Shown here: one piece after another, positions 25,118-34,212 of the stretch
Layout of the letters: every line of letters begins with the position of its first letter
Position numbering within the stretch: the stretch's first letter is position 1
Source of the DNA: BD2-11 clade cluster bacterium bin43
GTDB lineage: Bacteria; Gemmatimonadota; Gemmatimonadetes; Longimicrobiales; Gaopeijiaceae
Assembly: GCA_002238605.1 (NCBI GenBank)
Contig: MPMR01000010.1
Span: 1 to 64,000, forward strand
DNA: 64,000 bases
Direction of reading: 5' to 3'
Translations under genes and position numbers: made by a program
The notes under the pieces: model-generated
The model's database searches: none
Seen by the model: only the letters and a program-made list of their open reading frames with translations
Told to the model about the DNA's origin: nothing

Positions 25118-26878
25118 ATGGACGCGCACGCGCACGCCCACGAGATGCCGTGGATTCGGCGCTACATCTTCTCGACCGACCACAAGACCATCGCCATCCA
25201 GTTCCTCCTGATGAGCCTGTTCTTCCTGGTCGTGGGGGGATTGCTGGCGATGATGATCCGGTGGCAGCTGGGCTTCCCGAGCGAGCCCATGCCCGGAGGC
25301 ATGCTCCTGCCCGACGAGATGATGGCGCCCACGCCCGACGGGGCCATCATGCTGCCCGAGTTCTACAACTCGCTGGTCACCATGCACGGCACCATCATGA
25401 TCTTCTTCGCGATCATGCCGCTGCTGGTGGGGGTCTTCGGCAACCTGCTGATCCCGCTTCAGATCGGTGCCGACGACATGGCCTTCCCGCGCCTCAACAT
25501 GGCGTCATTCTGGATGGCGTTCCCGGCGGGGCTGCTGATGCTCGCGAGCTTCGCGGTCGAAGGGGGCGCGGCCGGCGCGGGCTGGACGTCCTACGCCCCG
25601 CTCAGCGCGAGCGGTGAGTACACCGGCGTCTACCTGGGGCAGCAGCTCTGGCTGATCAGCCTCACCATCCTGGGCTTCGCGTCGCTGGCAGGCGCGGTCA
25701 ACTACATCACAACCATCATCAACATGCGCGCGCCGGGGATGACCTGGTTCCGGTTGCCGCTGGCCACCTGGGCGCTCTTCATCACCGCGATCCTGATCCT
25801 GCTGGCGATTCCGATCCTGGCGGGCGCGCTGATCATGCTGCTCTTCGACCAGACCATCGGGACCGGGTTCTTTCTGCCGGCCAGCGACGGCGAGCCGCTC
25901 CTCTGGCAGCACCTGTTCTGGTTCTTCGGACACCCGGAGGTCTACATCCTCATCCTGCCCGCCATGGGCATCACCTCCGACGTCCTGGCCAACGGCGCGC
26001 GCAAGCCCGTCTTCGGCTACCACGCCATGGTGCTGGCGATCGTCTCCATCGCCTTCCTGTCCTGGATCGTGTGGGGGCACCACATGTTCCAGAGCGGGAT
26101 GAACCCGATGCTCGGCACCACCTTCATGATCACGACCATGGTCATCGCGGTGCCGTCGGCCATCAAGGTGTTCAACTGGCTGGGGACGATCTACAAGGGG
26201 AACATTCACCTGCACACCCCCATGCTGCACGCCCTGGGCTTCGTGTCGATGTTCATCATCGGCGGGCTCTCCGGCGTGTTCATGGCCTCGACCCCGGTCG
26301 ACGTCTACATCCACGACACCTACTTCATCGTGGCGCACATCCACTACGTGCTCTTCGGCGGCAGCCTGTTCGCGATCTTCGCCGGCGTCACGTTCTGGTA
26401 CCCGAAGATGTTCGGCCGCCTCATGAACGAGAAGTGGGGCAGGATTCACTTCGTGCTGACCCTGATCCTGTACAACCTCGTGTTCTGGCCCATGCACTCG
26501 ATCGGGATCCAGGGGCACATGCGGCGCATCTACGATCCCACGCAGTACGAGTTCCTGCAGCCCCTGCAGCCCATCAACCAGTTCATCACGGTGGCCGTCT
26601 TCGCGCTGGTGGCGGTTCAGGCGATCTACGCCCTCAACTTCATCATCAGCATCTGGAAGGGGAAAAAGGCCGGCAACAACCCGTGGAAGGCCAACTCCCT
26701 GGAGTGGACGGTGCCGTCGCCGCCGCCGCACGGAAACTTCGAAATGGTGCCCATCGTGTACCGCGGGCCCTACGAGTACTCCGCGCCGGATGTGGAAGAG
26801 GACTACTGGTTGCAGGATGCGCCCCCGCCCAGCGAGACGGTCGCGCCTGTTCCCGAACCCCAGCCCGTGGCGGACTAA
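25118..26878 (+). CDS. coxA: Cytochrome c oxidase subunit I (haem-copper, A family)
   Basis: 586 residues, 12 or more helices. Low-spin haem ligands His90 (LVTMHGTIM) and His409, high-spin haem His407 (VAHIHYVLF), CuB ligands His272, His321 and His322 (GHPEVYILIL, WGHHMFQ). Glu274 in GHPEVY and Asp120 in GADDMAFPRLN support an A1-type D-channel, and Tyr276 is the cross-linked tyrosine position. The second Asn after the D-channel Asp (usually NN) is Met here (RLNMASFW), a small departure. It reduces O2 to water and pumps protons. Confidence 0.97.
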   Translation: MDAHAHAHEMPWIRRYIFSTDHKTIAIQFLLMSLFFLVVGGLLAMMIRWQLGFPSEPMPGGMLLPDEMMAPTPDGAIMLPEFYNSLVTMHGTIMIFFAIMPLLVGVFGNLLIPLQIGADDMAFPRLNMASFWMAFPAGLLMLASFAVEGGAAGAGWTSYAPLSASGEYTGVYLGQQLWLISLTILGFASLAGAVNYITTIINMRAPGMTWFRLPLATWALFITAILILLAIPILAGALIMLLFDQTIGTGFFLPASDGEPLLWQHLFWFFGHPEVYILILPAMGITSDVLANGARKPVFGYHAMVLAIVSIAFLSWIVWGHHMFQSGMNPMLGTTFMITTMVIAVPSAIKVFNWLGTIYKGNIHLHTPMLHALGFVSMFIIGGLSGVFMASTPVDVYIHDTYFIVAHIHYVLFGGSLFAIFAGVTFWYPKMFGRLMNEKWGRIHFVLTLILYNLVFWPMHSIGIQGHMRRIYDPTQYEFLQPLQPINQFITVAVFALVAVQAIYALNFIISIWKGKKAGNNPWKANSLEWTVPSPPPHGNFEMVPIVYRGPYEYSAPDVEEDYWLQDAPPPSETVAPVPEPQPVAD

Positions 26879-26954
26879 CCCGATGCCCGTCTTCGTTTCG
26901 TCGGCGGAGCCGCATTCTCTCCAGTGACCTGGAACTTCAGGAGATAGCTGACGC

Positions 26955-27590
26955 ATGAGCCAAGCAGCCGCATCGACAGCCGACCGGCACCCCATGCCGG
27001 GGATGATGGTCTACAACGTCAAGCTGGGAATGTGGATCTTCCTGCTGTCGGAAGTGATGTTCTTCACGGCCCTGATCGGGTCGTACATCATCCTGCGATT
27101 CGCCCACCCGGATCATTTCGCCGAGCCCGGAGCGGTGTTGAACGTGCCGCTCACGGCCTTCAACACCTTCGTCCTGATCTGTTCGAGCGTGTCGATGGTC
27201 AAGGCTTACGCCGCGATCACGCAGGGCGATCAGAAGGGGCTCAAGTTCTGGCTTCTGGTCACGATTCTCCTCGGCACGTTCTTCGTCGGGGTTCAGGTCG
27301 TCGAGTACATCCTCCTGGCCCAGGAGGGATTCGTTCCCGTCGCGGAGCTGTACGGCGTCGCGCACGAGATCGAGGGAGGCGCCCTGTACGGCGCCACCTT
27401 CTATACGATGACGGGATTCCACGGCACCCACGTCACGATCGGAATCCTGTGCATGTGGTTCGTGCTGTACCGGGCGTGGCAGGGCAAGTACTCGGCTGAC
27501 AACTACGGAGCGGTGGAGATCGTGGGTCTCTACTGGCACTTCGTCGACCTGGTCTGGATCCTTCTGTTCACCATCGTATACCTGATCTGA
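26955..27590 (+). CDS. coxC: Cytochrome c oxidase subunit III
   Basis: 211 residues with about five helices, a short-form subunit III lacking the first two helices of the long type. Family signatures: KLGMWIFLLSEVMFFTALIGSY, TFYTMTGFHGTHVTIGILCM with the conserved Glu and His region, and WHFVDLVWILLFTIVYLI at the end. AGGAGA precedes the ATG. Part of the II-I-III-IV operon. Confidence 0.95.
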   Translation: MSQAAASTADRHPMPGMMVYNVKLGMWIFLLSEVMFFTALIGSYIILRFAHPDHFAEPGAVLNVPLTAFNTFVLICSSVSMVKAYAAITQGDQKGLKFWLLVTILLGTFFVGVQVVEYILLAQEGFVPVAELYGVAHEIEGGALYGATFYTMTGFHGTHVTIGILCMWFVLYRAWQGKYSADNYGAVEIVGLYWHFVDLVWILLFTIVYLI

Positions 27591-27633
27591 TCATCGGGGC
27601 GGGCCGCCGCTCGAAACCCAAGGAGATACCCGG

Positions 27634-27900
27634 ATGGCAGGCAACGGAGAACAACCCAGATATTTCCTGATCTGGTTCGTACTGTTCGTTTTGACGATGG
27701 CGGAGGTGGGATACGCATTCCTCGCCCTGCCCCAGTGGCTGCTCGCCACAGGCTTGATCCTGATGGCGGTTTGGAAGGCTCTGCTGGTGGCGCTCTACTA
27801 CATGCACCTGAAATACGAGCCCAAGCGACTCTGGCTTCTGGCCGCCAGCCCGTTGCCGCTGGCGGTGATTCTGGTGATCGCCGTTCTGACGGAGTTCTGA
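27634..27900 (+). CDS. coxD: Cytochrome c oxidase subunit IV, prokaryotic type
   Basis: 88 residues, three helices (YFLIWFVLFVLTMAEVGYAF, LLATGLILMAVWKALLVALYYMHLK split by a turn, and LAVILVIAVL). KALLVALYYMHLKYE is the hallmark of the small bacterial subunit IV (PF03626). AAGGAGA precedes the ATG. It ends the respiratory cluster; the terminator is 63 bases on. Confidence 0.9.
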   Translation: MAGNGEQPRYFLIWFVLFVLTMAEVGYAFLALPQWLLATGLILMAVWKALLVALYYMHLKYEPKRLWLLAASPLPLAVILVIAVLTEF

Positions 27901-27962
27901 TCGGCTGACGGCGAGGAGGGCCGCCGGCCGAGCGAGCCGCGCCGCTCTTCCAACAGCCACGC

Positions 27963-28002
27963 AAAGCCCTGACCGTGCCCGGTGCGGCGCGGTCAGGGCT
28001 TT
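27963..28002 (+). terminator. Strong hairpin terminator of the respiratory cluster
   Basis: A 13-bp perfect stem AAAGCCCTGACCG / CGGTCAGGGCTTT around a 14-base loop, with AAA and TTT flanks, 62 bases after coxD. It should stop transcription in either direction. Confidence 0.85.
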
Positions 28003-28128
28003 CTGGTGGGTGGATCCGCCCACTCTTGCGGCACCGGGGCCTCCGGGCCCAACCTCACTGATAGCCATGGGCCATGTCGCGCGTTCGGGGACGCTGGTCT
28101 ACGCCGGTCCAACTGAAGGAGGCAGTCC

Positions 28129-29085
28129 ATGTTCATGAAGCGGTTCTTCTATCCGGGAGCCCTGTCGGGCATGCTTGGCGCCGTTGCGATGGCGCTGTGG
28201 TTTCTGGCCATCGACGCCTCACAGGGGCAGCCCTTCCGCACCCCGGCGTTCCTGGAAGCCGCCCTCCTGGGTCGTGACACGGTCGCCGTGGCTCCGGGCA
28301 ACGTCGTGCTCTACTCCGTGATTCACCTGGCGCTCTTCGCGCTGGCCGGTGTGGCGGTCGCCTGGCTGCTGGGCAGGATCAAGGCGGTGCCCGGCGTGCT
28401 TGCGGGGCTGATCGTCGGATTCGTGCTGTACGAGCTGGTGTTCTTTGCGAGCGTAGCGGTGACCGGGGTGGACATCGTCGAGAACCTGGGCTGGCTGGAG
28501 TATCTGACCGGCAACCTGATCGCGGGCGTAACGCTGGTCGGCTACCTGCACATGATGGGGGCGGCCCCGGAGGTTCACTGGTGGTCGATCATGCGCCGCC
28601 AGCACATCCTGACGGAGGGGATCGTCGCGGGCCTGATCGGCGCGGCCGTGGTGGCCGTCTGGTTCCTGATCTTCGACGCGGTCTCGGGCCAGCCCTTCTT
28701 CACGCCGAGCGCCCTCGGCTCGGCCCTGTTCTTCGGGGTCACCGACCTCGACGCCGTCTCGATCCACATGGGGGCGGTGGTGGGCTATTCCGCCGTGCAC
28801 CTTGGCGCGTTCGCGGTGATGGGGGTGGTCGCCTCGGCCGTCCTTACGCAGGCGGAGGAAGTTCCACCACTCCTGCTCGGCGCCGTGCTCCTGTTCGTCG
28901 CCTTCGAGGCCGCCTTCATGGGCTTCATCGCGCTCGGGGCCGAGTTCCTGCTGGGTCCCCTGGCCTGGACCTCGATCGCCTTCGCGAACGTGCTGGCCGC
29001 GGGCGGGATGGGCTACTATCTGTGGCGCAAGCACCCGAAGCTGCGCGCCGCCTTTGCCGCGAATCCGCTCGACAGGACGGCCTGA
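28129..29085 (+). CDS. Internally duplicated membrane protein
   Basis: 318 residues, about eight helices. The two halves are clearly repeats: GMLGAVAMALWFLAIDASQGQPFRTPA (residues 14-40) and IGAAVVAVWFLIFDAVSGQPFFTPSA (about 176-201), each followed by a Val/Ser-His helix (YSVIHLALFALAGV and YSAVHLGAFAVMGV). No named family is recognised. The repeated GQPF-TP loop and the H in the following helix are the best candidates for function. It stands alone after the oxidase terminator with a good Shine-Dalgarno (GAAGGAGG). Confidence 0.78.
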   Translation: MFMKRFFYPGALSGMLGAVAMALWFLAIDASQGQPFRTPAFLEAALLGRDTVAVAPGNVVLYSVIHLALFALAGVAVAWLLGRIKAVPGVLAGLIVGFVLYELVFFASVAVTGVDIVENLGWLEYLTGNLIAGVTLVGYLHMMGAAPEVHWWSIMRRQHILTEGIVAGLIGAAVVAVWFLIFDAVSGQPFFTPSALGSALFFGVTDLDAVSIHMGAVVGYSAVHLGAFAVMGVVASAVLTQAEEVPPLLLGAVLLFVAFEAAFMGFIALGAEFLLGPLAWTSIAFANVLAAGGMGYYLWRKHPKLRAAFAANPLDRTA

Positions 29086-29199
29086 GGGGGACGCCGGCGC
29101 CAGGCGCCCGGGTTGGATTGAGCGGCGCGAACCCCTGCCGGGAGTCGGCGGGCCCGTAGCGCGGCCCTGGCGAGCGGCCCGCGAACCGACCGCGTTTTC

Positions 29200-30954
29200 C
29201 TACCGCCCGCGCACCTCGTGCCGCCGCAGCACCCGCCCCGGGAGGGCACCGGTAAGCTCGCCTCCGTCGACCACGGCCTCGCCGTTCACGAACACGTACT
29301 CGATGCCCTCGTTTCCGCCGCCCGGGTTGAGGATCGTCGCGTGGTCCTGCACCCGGGGATAGTCGAAGGCGACCAGGTCAGCCTTCTGTCCCGGACGGAT
29401 GTACCCGCGGTCGGGAAGCCCGATAATCTGCGCGGGCAGGCCGGTCGAGGAGCGCACGAAGAACGGCAGCGTGATCGTGCCCTTGTCGCGGACGTAGGTC
29501 GCGATCTTGTGCGGGTAGGTGCCGTAGTAGCGGGGATGCTGTCCGGGAGCCGGGTTCGGGACGATCCCCCCATCCGTGCCGGTCGCCGTGAAGTCCTGGC
29601 GCATGTAGCGCTCGACATCCTCCGGGCTTCCCGCCAGGGGACGGAAGCGAACGCCCGAGCGAAGCGAGGGTTCGCTGTCGAGCGCGAAGTGGATGACCTG
29701 TTCCACCGGCGTCAGCCCGTTGGCCTTGGCAACCTCCGCCAGGGTGCGGCCGACGAGTGACTCGTCCTGCGGCGAGATGACGATGATGTGCCGGTCCGCG
29801 CCGCCCTGGAGGTCGAGGATGTACTCGATGTCCATGACCATTTCACGGTGGAGGTCGGGGTCTTCCATGTGGGCGCGCAGGTTCTCCTTGTAGTTCCCGA
29901 AGAGGTCGTCGTCGCCGCCCCGCCACCTGGGATCGTCGAGCCCGCCCTCCCGGCTCTCGCCCGGGGGCGCGTAGTACCATGCGGGGATGACCACGGCCGA
30001 GCCGCCCCCGAAGGTCTCGTAGGGATACTGGTCCAGGTAGACCTGTACGCCTTCCGCGCGGGCTCGCCGGATCGCGGCCACGTCGGTCGCCGACTGGCCC
30101 CAGGTGGTCGGGCCCTTCGCCTTGATGTGGGTGCCGACCACGCGGATGCCGGTCTCGCGCCCGATGCGGATGGTTTCGTGCATGCCGTCGGTGGCCGTGA
30201 GTCTCCAGCCCGGCGGCCAAGTCGGGGGCGGCGTGTACTCGTCCACGATGCTCGGGGTGAGCCACAGCGGAAGCGGGGACTGGCTGCGCTGGTGGGAGTA
30301 GTAGAAGCCGTCGTAGTCGGCCACCACGTGTGCGAGAGCGATGATCTCCCCGGTCGTGGAGAAGCGTCCGGGCCGGTACTCGGGTCCCGCGCCCAGCCCC
30401 CAGGCTCCGGCTTCCATCCCCTTTCGGACCTCGGCGACCATCACCGCGATCTCCTCCGGGGTCGCGTGGCGCTCGTAGTCGTCGCCCATCGCGACGGTCC
30501 GAACCGTGGCGTGGCCGACCATCGGAATCACGTTCAGCGCCGTGCCCCCGTTCTCGTATCCGGCGATCTCATCTTCCAGGGGCCAGGCGGGATTTCGCCC
30601 GTCCGGCCCGAACACGACGGTCGTGATCCCCTGGGCGACCAGGTTGGATGCCCGCCGGATCTCGATGTCCCCGTTGAACAGGCTGCGGTCGGCATGCGAA
30701 TGCATGTCGATGAAGCCGGGCGAGACGTGGAGGCCGGTGGCGTCGATCTCGCGCGCCGCGCTCGCCCCGGCCAGGTCGCCCACCGCAACGATCTCGCCTC
30801 CGGCAATGCCGACATCCGCCACAAACGCCGGATTGCCGGTCCCGTCCATCACCCGTCCGCCCCGTATCAGCAGGTCGAAGGACTGGGCATGGCCAGCGAG
30901 GGGATAGCCGGCGATGGCGAGCAGGACGGCGAGCGAAAACGTGATGCGGCGCAT
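29200..30954 (-). CDS. Secreted N-acyl-D-amino-acid deacylase (D-aminoacylase family)
   Basis: 584 residues from the ATG at 30954 preceded by GGGGAGGAA. A signal peptide (RRITFSLAVLLAIAGYPLAGHAQS) leads to an amidohydrolase-fold enzyme: FDLLIRGGRVMDGTGNPAFVADVGI, PGFIDMHSHAD (HxH metal site), GHATVR and the C-terminal FVRSSTGLPAQIIGLPDRG. Such enzymes release D-amino acids from N-acyl forms. The frame is open far upstream without a plausible start there. A paralogue with the same layout lies at 35685-37466. Confidence 0.88.
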   Translation of the reverse strand: MRRITFSLAVLLAIAGYPLAGHAQSFDLLIRGGRVMDGTGNPAFVADVGIAGGEIVAVGDLAGASAAREIDATGLHVSPGFIDMHSHADRSLFNGDIEIRRASNLVAQGITTVVFGPDGRNPAWPLEDEIAGYENGGTALNVIPMVGHATVRTVAMGDDYERHATPEEIAVMVAEVRKGMEAGAWGLGAGPEYRPGRFSTTGEIIALAHVVADYDGFYYSHQRSQSPLPLWLTPSIVDEYTPPPTWPPGWRLTATDGMHETIRIGRETGIRVVGTHIKAKGPTTWGQSATDVAAIRRARAEGVQVYLDQYPYETFGGGSAVVIPAWYYAPPGESREGGLDDPRWRGGDDDLFGNYKENLRAHMEDPDLHREMVMDIEYILDLQGGADRHIIVISPQDESLVGRTLAEVAKANGLTPVEQVIHFALDSEPSLRSGVRFRPLAGSPEDVERYMRQDFTATGTDGGIVPNPAPGQHPRYYGTYPHKIATYVRDKGTITLPFFVRSSTGLPAQIIGLPDRGYIRPGQKADLVAFDYPRVQDHATILNPGGGNEGIEYVFVNGEAVVDGGELTGALPGRVLRRHEVRGR

Positions 30955-31127
30955 GGGTCGTTCCTCCCCTGGATTCCCTGACGTGGCCAGAACGGCAGCG
31001 GCCTGACCGACCTCTCTAACAGAGTACGCGGGCGACAGGGCTCCGGCGAGACGGAGGAAGTGAGCCGGCAAGGGCCGGTGGAAGGAATCCCGCCCGCGAG
31101 GTCTCTTCGCCGGGACGGGTGGCGGGG

Positions 31128-31331
31128 CTACCGCCTCCTGCCCGCGAGAAAGTCCGCCAGCCGGGACAGGTAGTACGCGAGCAGGATGCCCAGCGTCAGG
31201 AAGACGATCCCCAGAAGGAGATCGCCGAGCGAGGACGAGCGCGAGTACTGGACGAACTCGTAGGCCGCGAATGCGAGGCAGAACGTGATGCCCGAGTAGA
31301 TGAGAAAGCGGTGGAAGCCGATCAGGGACAT
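31128..31331 (-). CDS. Small two-helix membrane protein
   Basis: 67 residues: FLIYSGITFCLAFAAYEFVQY, a short polar turn (SRSSSLG), then LLLGIVFLTLGILLAYYLSRL and a basic C-terminus. No family is recognised. The fold suggests a hairpin in the membrane with the basic end inside. Convincing amino acid pattern for a real protein, but no conserved catalytic residue. Confidence 0.6.
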   Translation of the reverse strand: MSLIGFHRFLIYSGITFCLAFAAYEFVQYSRSSSLGDLLLGIVFLTLGILLAYYLSRLADFLAGRRR

Positions 31332-31409
31332 GAGGTAGTGTGGTTTCCCCCAGGCGCGACGTTACGCAGCCGGGCGCCTTCGAGTGATGGCGGGATTTCG
31401 TCCGATGCG

Positions 31410-31664
31410 TCAGAGGTTGTCGACGGCAATGGCTTCGTCGATGAGCATGATGGGAATGCCGTCCCGTATCGGGTACAGGACGGCGCCGTCCTCCCGGACC
31501 AGGCCCGCCTTCACCGGATCGGTCAGGAGTTCGCCGCGCCGGTTCCGTACCGCACCCCCTTCGACGGCCCGATTGAGGGCGCTCAACAGATCGTCGTCGG
31601 CCACGCGCAGCGGGGTGCGCGTTTCGGGGCAGACGAGGATGTCGAGGAGTTCGGGGTCGAGCAT
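31410..31664 (-). CDS. Trm112/UPF0434-like small protein
   Basis: 84 residues. LDILVCPETRTPLRV at the start and GAVLYPIRDGIPIMLIDEAI at the end are the signature of the Trm112p-like/UPF0434 family. Most members have a zinc ribbon or a remnant; here only Cys12 remains, so metal binding is unlikely. Relatives act as partners of methyltransferases or in lipid A kinase loci. The role here is unknown. Confidence 0.82.
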   Translation of the reverse strand: MLDPELLDILVCPETRTPLRVADDDLLSALNRAVEGGAVRNRRGELLTDPVKAGLVREDGAVLYPIRDGIPIMLIDEAIAVDNL

Positions 31665-31890
31665 GCGGGTTCCCGTACCTGGGTGATCGGTCTGCTCGGA
31701 GCGGGCCTGCGGAGACCGACCTGCCGATTCGCGGGCCTTGTCGTCCGTGCGCGCCCTTCCGCGAAGACATCCATAAGTTATCATTGCTGTCGAATCGATG
31801 GAAACGTCGTGTCCGTCCGCTGCGCCGGACGGCGTCGACGCCCGATCGGCATCCGGATACGACGATCCACCCACCCTCGGCAGGCAATCG

Positions 31891-32460
31891 ATGTTCTCCC
31901 AATCCGCGCGTCATAAGTCTCGCGACCGGAACCGGCCACGGTCCCCGCACTTCCTTCTGTTTCCGGAGACCCGCCGTCCGCTTCTCGTTCTGTTGCTGTT
32001 GGCGCTGCCGCTGCTGGGCTGTCGCTCGAACGGGTCCGAGGGCGATGCGCAGTCCGGGTCCGAGGCGTCCGAAGCGGTCATGCCGATGGGCCCCGGCCGC
32101 GACCTTGCCTGGGTGATCATCGGCGCGGATACGGTGGTGGTCGAGGTCGCGCGCACGCCGGATGAACGCAGCCAGGGGCTCAAGGACCGCGACTTCCTCG
32201 CGCCCGGCGCCGGAATGATCTTCGTGTTCGACGACGAGGAAGTCCGGTCCTTCTGGATGCAGGACACCTACATCCCGCTCGACATCGCCTATCTGGACGC
32301 GAACGCCCGCATCATCGACATCCAGCAGATGGAGCCCGAGAGCACGCGCCTCTACACTTCCTCCGGCCCGGCAATGTTCGCGCTGGAGGTGCCGCAGGGC
32401 TGGTTCTCGCAGATGGAGATCGAGGTCGGGGCCCAGGCGGAGATCGTGTTCGGGACCTAG
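31891..32460 (+). CDS. DUF192 lipoprotein
   Basis: 189 residues from the ATG at 31891; the frame is open to 31798, but the shorter start puts the lipoprotein signal (LLVLLLLALPLLGC) nearer the N-terminus. The mature protein is a DUF192 domain: VEVARTPDERSQGLKDRDFL, GMIFVFDDEEVRSFWMQDTYIPLDIAYLD and FALEVPQGWF. This family is secreted in many bacteria and has no settled biochemical function. Confidence 0.82.
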   Translation: MFSQSARHKSRDRNRPRSPHFLLFPETRRPLLVLLLLALPLLGCRSNGSEGDAQSGSEASEAVMPMGPGRDLAWVIIGADTVVVEVARTPDERSQGLKDRDFLAPGAGMIFVFDDEEVRSFWMQDTYIPLDIAYLDANARIIDIQQMEPESTRLYTSSGPAMFALEVPQGWFSQMEIEVGAQAEIVFGT

Positions 32461-32542
32461 TCTCGCGCGATGATGGCCTCGTACACGAGCGGTCTCGGAA
32501 GGCGATCGAGCGGTGCCCCGCCCTACAGCCCGTTGCGCCCGC

Positions 32543-32962
32543 TCAGCTCCCGGCCCCGCCCATGCGGTGGTCGAGGGTCATGTGGTCCTCATCCATCGTG
32601 CCCCATAGCACGGCGGCGCCCGCCGCGATGATGATCGACGGATAGAAGAGCACGTTCGCGCCCTCGATGAACCAGCCCCAGGGGTCGAGCACCGATCGCC
32701 ACACGGCCACGGCGGTGACGCCCAGAATGAGGAACATCACCGGGTAGGCGCGCCTGCGCCAAAGCCCGAGCACGACCAGCACGCCGAGCAGCGCCTCCGC
32801 CACGCCGAACACGTTGAGGAAGATCGGGCTGCTGCCGATCCCGCCGTAGAACGAGTCGGCAACCGCGACGCCGTGGTCGACGTTGACGAGTTTGTCGAGC
32901 CCCCACATTACCAGCAGGTATCCCGTGCTGACTCTCAGTACCAGCAGTCCCCAACGTTTCAT
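32543..32962 (-). CDS. DoxX-family membrane protein
   Basis: 139 residues from an ATG with a perfect AGGAGG. Four helices: LLVLRVSTGYLLVMWGLDKL, IFLNVFGVAEALLGVLVVLGL, YPVMFLILGVTAVAVW and LFYPSIIIAAGAAVLW. The first-helix pattern GYLLVMWGLDKL fits DoxX/DUF417-like proteins, thought to link membrane quinone and thiol chemistry. No stronger assignment is possible. Confidence 0.75.
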   Translation of the reverse strand: MKRWGLLVLRVSTGYLLVMWGLDKLVNVDHGVAVADSFYGGIGSSPIFLNVFGVAEALLGVLVVLGLWRRRAYPVMFLILGVTAVAVWRSVLDPWGWFIEGANVLFYPSIIIAAGAAVLWGTMDEDHMTLDHRMGGAGS

Positions 32963-33154
32963 GTCGGCCTCCTGTAGTGAGCCGGCGGGCCCGCCAGCGG
33001 GGCGCCGTCGTGGGCTTGCCGGCACGCTGACCGGCAGCCAATCGCAGGTGGCATTCTTTGACGGGCGGTACGGGCGCGTCAAGCCGGCTGCCGCGTGTCC
33101 CGTCGTGCGACCGGACCTGCCTCCGCTCCGGCCCGCGGAAGGGGACGCCGCCCG

Positions 33155-33646
33155 CTAGAAGCCCTCGTCCGCCGACGGCCCGTACATTCCCGGCACCGGG
33201 ACATCGCACTCGCGCAGGTAGATGGCGAGCTGGGCGCGGTGGTGCACGATGTGGTTCATGACGAAGAAACGGAATACCAGGCCCTTGGGCATGGTGAAGT
33301 GGACGGTGTCGCCGGAGCGAAGGGTCCACATCTCCTGAAAGGTCTCCGCCGAGGCCGCTTCCAGGGCTTCGCGCGCGTCGGCGATGGTCGCGTCGAAGGC
33401 GGCGACGATCTCGGCCGAGTTTGCGAACTGCTGAGGCTCCCAGGGCTGGGAAAGGTCGATCTCGTCCTGCTCGAAGGTCGGCCGGGTCCAGCCTCCCACG
33501 GTCGCGACGTGGGTGGCGAGCTCCCGCATGGTCCACGACTTCTCGTGGGGCCTGTAGTCGAGGTGCTCGTCGGGGATGGCATCGAGCATCCGGCGGGTGT
33601 TCGCGTTCTCGTGGTCGAACTCGGGAAGAAGCATGGCTCCTTGCAT
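33155..33646 (-). CDS. Cytosolic DinB-family protein
   Basis: 163 residues. A DinB four-helix bundle: DYRPHEKSWTMRELATHVAT supplies one metal histidine, and FFVMNHIVHHRAQLAIYLRE supplies the His pair of the last helix. Family members include metal-dependent thiol transferases; substrate unknown. No signal peptide, unlike the exported DinB protein at 5272-5871. The start could also be Met5. Confidence 0.85.
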   Translation of the reverse strand: MQGAMLLPEFDHENANTRRMLDAIPDEHLDYRPHEKSWTMRELATHVATVGGWTRPTFEQDEIDLSQPWEPQQFANSAEIVAAFDATIADAREALEAASAETFQEMWTLRSGDTVHFTMPKGLVFRFFVMNHIVHHRAQLAIYLRECDVPVPGMYGPSADEGF

Positions 33647-33780
33647 GTCGGCGTGTCCTGTGCGAGGGTGCGGGAAGGGCGCGAAAGGCAGGGAACCAAT
33701 CTAGCGAGCGCGGATCGACTGTGGGAAGCCATCGACCAACCGAACCTCCCGGACGGGAACAGGGGAGCGACGGGAACGGC

Positions 33781-34212
33781 ATGTCGTCGAATCAGACGGG
33801 GGGCGCCGCCGCCCGCCCGCCGGTGGAGGCGGACGCGATGACGATCACGGTTCGTCCCGAGTACGCGACCCGATACTCCGATCCCCGCGTCTCCCAGTTC
33901 GTCTTCACCTACGACGTCACGATCGAGAACGTGGGAGACGAGGTGGCGCAGCTCCTATGGCGCCACTGGCTGATCCATGATCCTGTGGCGGGCGATCATG
34001 AAGTCGAAGGGGAGGGCGTCGTGGGCGAGTTCCCGATCCTGCGGCCGGGCGAAGCGCACCGCTACCAGAGCTTCTGCGTACTCCGCGGTCCGAATGGCCA
34101 CATGGAAGGGTTCTACCACTTCCGGCGGCGGGACGGCTCCGTATTCCGCGCTCCGGTCCCGCGCTTTCACTTCCATGCCCCGCCCGAGGCGGCGGGCACC
34201 CTTTTGAACTAG
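33781..34212 (+). CDS. apaG: ApaG-domain protein
   Basis: 143 residues. After a 19-residue variable leader, ITVRPEYATRYSDPRVSQFVFTYD begins a complete ApaG fold with the family motifs TIENVG, LLWRHWLIHD, GVVGEFPILRPGEAHRYQS and MEGFYHF. ApaG is a fibronectin-III-like domain linked to Co/Mg resistance and also found in F-box proteins; its mechanism is unclear. A second ATG at 33838 is possible. Its stop overlaps that of the convergent aminotransferase by 4 bases. Confidence 0.88.
   Translation: MSSNQTGGAAARPPVEADAMTITVRPEYATRYSDPRVSQFVFTYDVTIENVGDEVAQLLWRHWLIHDPVAGDHEVEGEGVVGEFPILRPGEAHRYQSFCVLRGPNGHMEGFYHFRRRDGSVFRAPVPRFHFHAPPEAAGTLLN

Noticed and set aside
23399-25387. 662-codon minus-strand frame opposite the cupredoxin-like and coxB genes
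   Set aside because: Low-complexity His/Val/Gly/Asp mirror of coding sequence; no start or ribosome site of note.
25505-26995. Minus-strand frame opposite coxA
   Set aside because: Shadow of the strongly conserved oxidase subunit I.
30955-31950. Upstream extension of the first deacylase to a 916-codon frame
   Set aside because: The added part runs over two small genes on the same strand in other frames and is Arg/His-rich; signal peptide and ribosome site fix the start at 30954.
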